Assembly: GCA_916048095.2 (NCBI GenBank)
Contig: OU696575.1
Location: forward strand, 3,691,501 to 3,755,500
Source of the DNA: Sacculina carcini
Taxonomy: Eukaryota; Arthropoda; Thecostraca; Sacculinidae
Reading direction: 5' to 3'
DNA length: 64,000 nucleotides
The notes beneath the pieces were generated by a model, which saw nothing but the letters and a program-made list of their open reading frames with translations, was not told the origin of the DNA and did no database searches. Positions 60,840 through 64,000 of this stretch are shown here, piece by piece; the first letter of the stretch is position 1; every line of letters starts with the position of its first letter. The position numbers and the translations under genes were made by a program.

Positions 60840-61275
60840 TGCAAATGGTCCGTTTCCTCTTCCAAGCTATCCTTCTCACCAGCTGATCCCATCAACTTCC
60901 TTGCTATCTCCAAATCCCTTCCTTCCCTGGTTCCTTATCTCCTGCATCTTATCAACTCTTTTCTTCACGGTCAGTTCCTCGCTGACAAACATGCAATTGT
61001 CCGTCCGATTCTTAAGAAACAGAACCTTGACCCTTCTATACTTACTAACTATCGTCCTATATCTCTTCTGAGCTTTGCTTCTAAACTTCTCGATTCCGCT
61101 ATCTCCGCACAACTTTCCCCCTTCATCTGTCAGTTTCTTGATCCCTTCCAATCCGGGTTTCGCCCTTCTCATTCTACCGAATCAGTTCTTCTTTCTATCT
61201 CCAACGGCACCCTTTCACACTTCTCGTACCGTCGCTCTGTTCTTCTCGTTCTTCTCGATATGTCCTCCGCCTTCG
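60840..61275 (+). pseudogene. LINE reverse transcriptase fragment (L2/CR1-like)
   Basis: 'SLVPYLLHLINSFLHGQF', 'AIVRPILKKQNLDPSILTNY', 'RPISLLSFASKLLDSAIS', 'PFQSGFRPSHSTESVLL' and 'VLLVLLDMSSAFD', which includes the first catalytic Asp. It is cut right after that motif at about 61275 by repeat sequence. One frame without stops. Distinct from the J, K and L0 families. Confidence 0.8.
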
Positions 61276-61282
61276 ACCTTAT

Positions 61283-61392
61283 CCTCCGCTTTCGAACTCA
61301 ACACCACCAAATCGTACACACCAAACACACATCCACCACCGAAACACACAACAGACTGTCTCTCACTGTACACGATCACACCACACCTCCAC
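61283..61392 (+). repeat. Local repeat R, 3' part
   Basis: 'aactcaacaccaccaaatcg' through 'gactgtctctcactgtacac'. It matches 63091-63197. Its 5' portion is seen separately at 62085-62158, sharing 'aactcaacaccaccaaat'. Confidence 0.75.
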
Positions 61393-62084
61393 CTGTTTTT
61401 AAATAAACATAAATCAACAAAAGAACAGACATTAAAAACGCGAACCAAGCAAACCAGGAAAAATGAACCAATAAAAACCAAACTCGACGACGGCCTCCAC
61501 CAGACGCACCTTGGCTGCGGCGAAGCACAGCACGGCAGGCCCCAGCATCCACCACGCTCCCGCCTCGCCCGTGCTCTTCAGTGCTCCGCCGCAGCCTGTC
61601 GTTCTCTTCATCACCGGCTGCCACCGCAGGGCACAACACCTCGACCCCAGCACCCACTATGTTCCCGCCGATTCCAGTGCTATTCAGCACCCTGCCGCAG
61701 ACGGCCGTGACGTCGCCGCACACGCAGGCCACGCCGTCGTCGTCGATCGTCATTTTTTTCTCCGGCTTTAGCAGCTCCTTTCCCTCACATGCCCTCCAGC
61801 ACCAGCAGCCTCCACCAGCGATCTTCTATCTGCCCGGCGACGAGTCCAACAACAGTGCAGGCGGGACGACGAGCAACCCTCGGCCGCAGCTCCTCCGCTG
61901 CCTCCTACCGGCACCATGCTCTCCTGCCGCCCCCCTGCACACAAACCTGACACGCCGCCGAGCACCCCACCAAATCTTCCAGGCCGCTGCTAATACTGGA
62001 GGGCACTCCGCCCTGAAGCCGGGTCGCAGACAAACAATTATTCCAAAACAAAAAGGCCGAAATAGCTTGATTCATGGCTCAAAA
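61393..62084. other. GC-rich block, no known gene
   Basis: Starts with an A-rich stretch, then about 0.5 kb of GC-rich sequence (61480-62040) with long frames on both strands but no recognisable domain. A 30-bp segment at about 61981-62012 ('aatactggagggcactccgc') is the reverse complement of 63018-63047. Confidence 0.4.
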
Positions 62085-62158
62085 AAGCGGCACAAAATGG
62101 TATGTATGTATCCAACGCGTATATCTAAAGCAACTGCTACACGAACTCAACACCACCA
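62085..62158 (+). repeat. Local repeat R, 5' part
   Basis: 'ggcacaaaatggtatgtatg', 'tccaacgcgtatatc' and 'gctacacgaactcaacacca', matching 63049-63115. It ends at the start of the RNase H fragment. Confidence 0.75.
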
Positions 62159-62159
62159 A

Positions 62160-62680
62160 ATGTGTGTAGTCGACTCGTCGCTCACATGCCTGTTGCGGGA
62201 TGGTTGCGTCCGGCAGCTGCTTGGCTAAAGAGACGGGCCAATGCTCTTTCATCTGGTTGGGATGATGTTATACGAGATGACGAATTAACTGCACAGATGG
62301 CATGGACTCACGAGCGAGTGATGCGTGATGACACCGCTCGAGGAACATGGCCGGTCAGCTGGAAGCGGGTGGTTGCGTGGACGGACGCGAGCTCGTTAGC
62401 GATTGAGTCGCCTCGTTAGCGTTAGAGTCGCCTGGCGGAACTTTCATTGAAGATGCAAGTTGTTTACGTAGTGATGAATCGGCGCATATCAACATGGCTG
62501 AGCTGGACGCAGTGATTCGAGGATTGAATCTGGCGATAGCGTGGAAGTTCGACGTAATTGAATTGAAGACAGATTCAGCTACTGTTTATCGGTGGATTTC
62601 TGACGCACTGAGCGGTAGAGCTCGGTTGCGCACCAAAGCACATGGTGAGATGTTGATACTCAAGCTAGTGCTTCAGTGTT
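62160..62680 (+). pseudogene. B/C-family RNase H fragment
   Basis: 'LVAHMPVAGWLRPAAAWLKR', 'VVAWTDASSLAI', then after a short tandem duplication of 'tcgcctcgttagcg' (62385-62430) 'INMAELDAVIRGLNLAIAW' and 'LKTDSATVYRWISDAL'. This corresponds to C at 'WSDASSIAIG', 'INVAELDAIMKGINLA' and 'LKTDSATVEAWV', so a third, more diverged family member. Confidence 0.8.
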
Positions 62681-62699
62681 AGCAGGGTCTCGTCCCAGC

Positions 62700-63025
62700 A
62701 GACCGCGACAATGGTTGGTTTGTTGGCAGTGTGGACGCAGAGGCCATTTGCCAGATCCTGTCCGAAACAGGGAAACGGCTTGGGGCGATGCATCGGCACC
62801 GGCATGCGCTCCCAATAAGTAAATTCGTCTTCTGGTGCTCTTCCCATTGTTTCTCTCACCTTTGACGTCGCGTCTCTTGGCTGCCTAGTCGACACGGGGT
62901 GCACCGAAACTCTAGTGAGTCGAAGTTGTTGTGAAAACTGGACCGCTGAGAGTGTCAGTCTCGTTACGTTGTGCGGTGGTAAATTGACATGTGTGGGCAC
63001 CGGTTTCATACAAGTCAGCAGCGGA
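62700..63025 (+). pseudogene. B/C-family zinc knuckle and protease fragment
   Basis: 'CWQCGRRGHLP' (incomplete knuckle) and retropepsin 'GCLVDTGCTETLVSRSCC' with 'CGGKLTCVGTGFIQVSS', similar to C 'ALVDTGCTMSIVH'. It lies downstream of the RNase H piece although gag/protease should precede it, so the two are separate or rearranged fragments. Confidence 0.7.
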
Positions 63026-63048
63026 GTGCCCTCCAGTATTAACAGCGG

Positions 63049-63197
63049 CACAAAATGGTATGTATGTATCCAACGCGTATATCGAAAGCACCTGCTACAC
63101 GAACTCAACACCATCAAATCGCACACACCAAACACACATCCACCACCGAAGCACACAACAGACTGTCTCTCACTGTACACGATCACACCACACAATC
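63049..63197 (+). repeat. Local repeat R, full copy
   Basis: Contains both halves seen at 62085-62158 and 61283-61392 in continuous order. Confidence 0.75.
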
Positions 63198-63255
63198 AGA
63201 TCAATTTTGAGATACAGCGATGTACCTACCTTACTAGTTGACATATTTTTTCGTT

Positions 63256-64000
63256 TCAGGATATTGATTTGGCTTCGGCGCGACGGTCATGCAGTAATAA
63301 TCCTGACATTTTCTGCTAGATTTGCGGAGAATACACACTGTCAATACACAGGAAAAGCATCAAAAGCGTTGTGAAGCGCGCCTACCAGGCTTACTTTCAG
63401 GTCAAGCTGGGAGATCAAGATAAGTCCTGGGCACCGCACATGGTGTACATGATGTACGTGGAAAACCTCCGGCGGTGGAAGAAGGGCACGCAAATTTCAC
63501 TGAATTTTTGGATTCCGATGGTTTGGAGGGAGCCGTCTGATCATGAATCGGATTGTTACTTCTGCGCCATAAATACTACTGACATCAACCGGAAGAATCG
63601 GAGCAGCATCCAGTACACCGACCTTCCATCTGCCCGCCGTCCAGTTGCTCACTGCGAAAAACTTCCTGTACCAGCGTGCAAAGATCTTCCTGACAGCGAT
63701 GACGAGTCCATCACTACATATGAGGGAGGAGATACACAAGAGGAGTATGAAACACAAGATAGTCCACAGCCCTTTTCACAATGTGAGCTTAATGATCTGG
63801 TTCGGGAGCCCAGCTTGTCGAAAATTTCCGCCGAGCTGTTGACCTCCAGATTCAAAGAGAAAAATCTACTCGGCGAGGATGCGCGTATCACGTTCTTTCG
63901 TAGAAGACATCAAAAATACATAAGCTACTTCTGTCAGGAGGAAGACTTCGTGTAGTGCCGAGATGTCGCCGGTCTCCTTGTTAAACTCGGCACTCCTCAA
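63256..64000 (+). pseudogene. Member of a dispersed metazoan family (KLGDQDK / WAPH), runs off window
   Basis: Follows a 'tttcgtttcag' stretch resembling a splice acceptor. Reads 'LASARRSCSNNPDIFC', TAG, 'ICGEYTLSIHRKS', 'VKRAYQAYFQVKLGDQDKSW', 'FWIPMVWREPSDHESDCYFC', 'SARRPVAHCEKLPVPA', 'FKEKNLLGEDARITFFRRR', then TAG at 63953-63955 followed in frame by 'CRDVAGLLVKLGTPQ' to the edge. Both TAGs replace expected Tyr codons. From memory, similar proteins of unknown function are numerous in cnidarian, aphid and crustacean genomes. Two expected Cys after 'WAPH' are replaced. Confidence 0.6.

Noticed and set aside
61376..62228. Overlapping long frames on both strands in the GC-rich block
   Set aside because: Neither has a recognisable domain, and few stops are expected at this base composition. 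Kept only as an unexplained block.
1..64000. Host protein-coding gene cluster or biosynthetic system
   Set aside because: Every well-supported coding region is a transposon domain. Only the right-edge locus might be otherwise, and it is broken.

Overview
The window is eukaryotic, from an invertebrate animal. It contains no bacterial-style genes, operons or ribosome binding sites. Nearly every recognisable coding stretch is a retrotransposon or DNA transposon in some stage of decay. Three BEL/Pao fragments point to a metazoan, because that superfamily is known only from animals. Ty3/Gypsy, Copia, several LINE clades, P-element/THAP-like, piggyBac-like, hAT-type and Tigger/pogo sequences accompany them. 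I cannot resolve the phylum. Only one locus, at the right edge, looks like something other than a classical transposon, and it too is broken.

Layout. 1-5.4 kb: 3' part of a Gypsy element (G1) split by a LINE (L0), then its putative 3' LTR. 5.5-8.5 kb: a tRNA-like sequence and two degenerate P-element/THAP-like transposases facing each other as a palindrome of about 2 kb. 8.7-32.7 kb: a nest of insertions. An old minus-strand Gypsy (G0) was hit by Gypsy A (9066-32565, 385-bp LTR, 5-bp TSD gtgag). The 3' LTR of A was split by a 17.7-kb block made of Ty3-like element B (itself split by LINE J-1, which is split by a SINE-like unit), Gypsy E, and Ty3-like element C (split by LINE K-1). 32.7-42.2 kb: truncated LINE J-2, BEL-1 and BEL-2 remnants, and a nearly full-length LINE K-2 carrying a 2A-like motif. 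42.3-46.6 kb: Copia and Gypsy F relics. 47-48 kb: a piggyBac-like fragment containing a hAT-type MITE with an exact 8-bp TSD. 48.6-53.4 kb: the 5' half of LINE J-3 and a BEL-3 relic. 53.4-57.3 kb: L1-type ORF1 and LINE endonuclease relics, then a complete Tigger with TIRs and TA duplication. 57.3-60.4 kb: Gypsy H. 60.4-64 kb: LINE fragments, a GC-rich block of unknown nature, fragments of the B/C family, and a broken member of a dispersed metazoan family.

Age and activity. J-1 has intact ORF1 and an ORF2 interrupted only by one SINE-like insertion, with a perfect 11-bp TSD, so it is young. K-2 is disrupted chiefly by a 5-bp tandem duplication. The two LTRs of A differ by about 4% by eye, so it is older. 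The BEL, Copia, P-like and piggyBac pieces are ancient. The genes do not form a pathway. The useful information is the order of insertions and the structural oddities at junctions.
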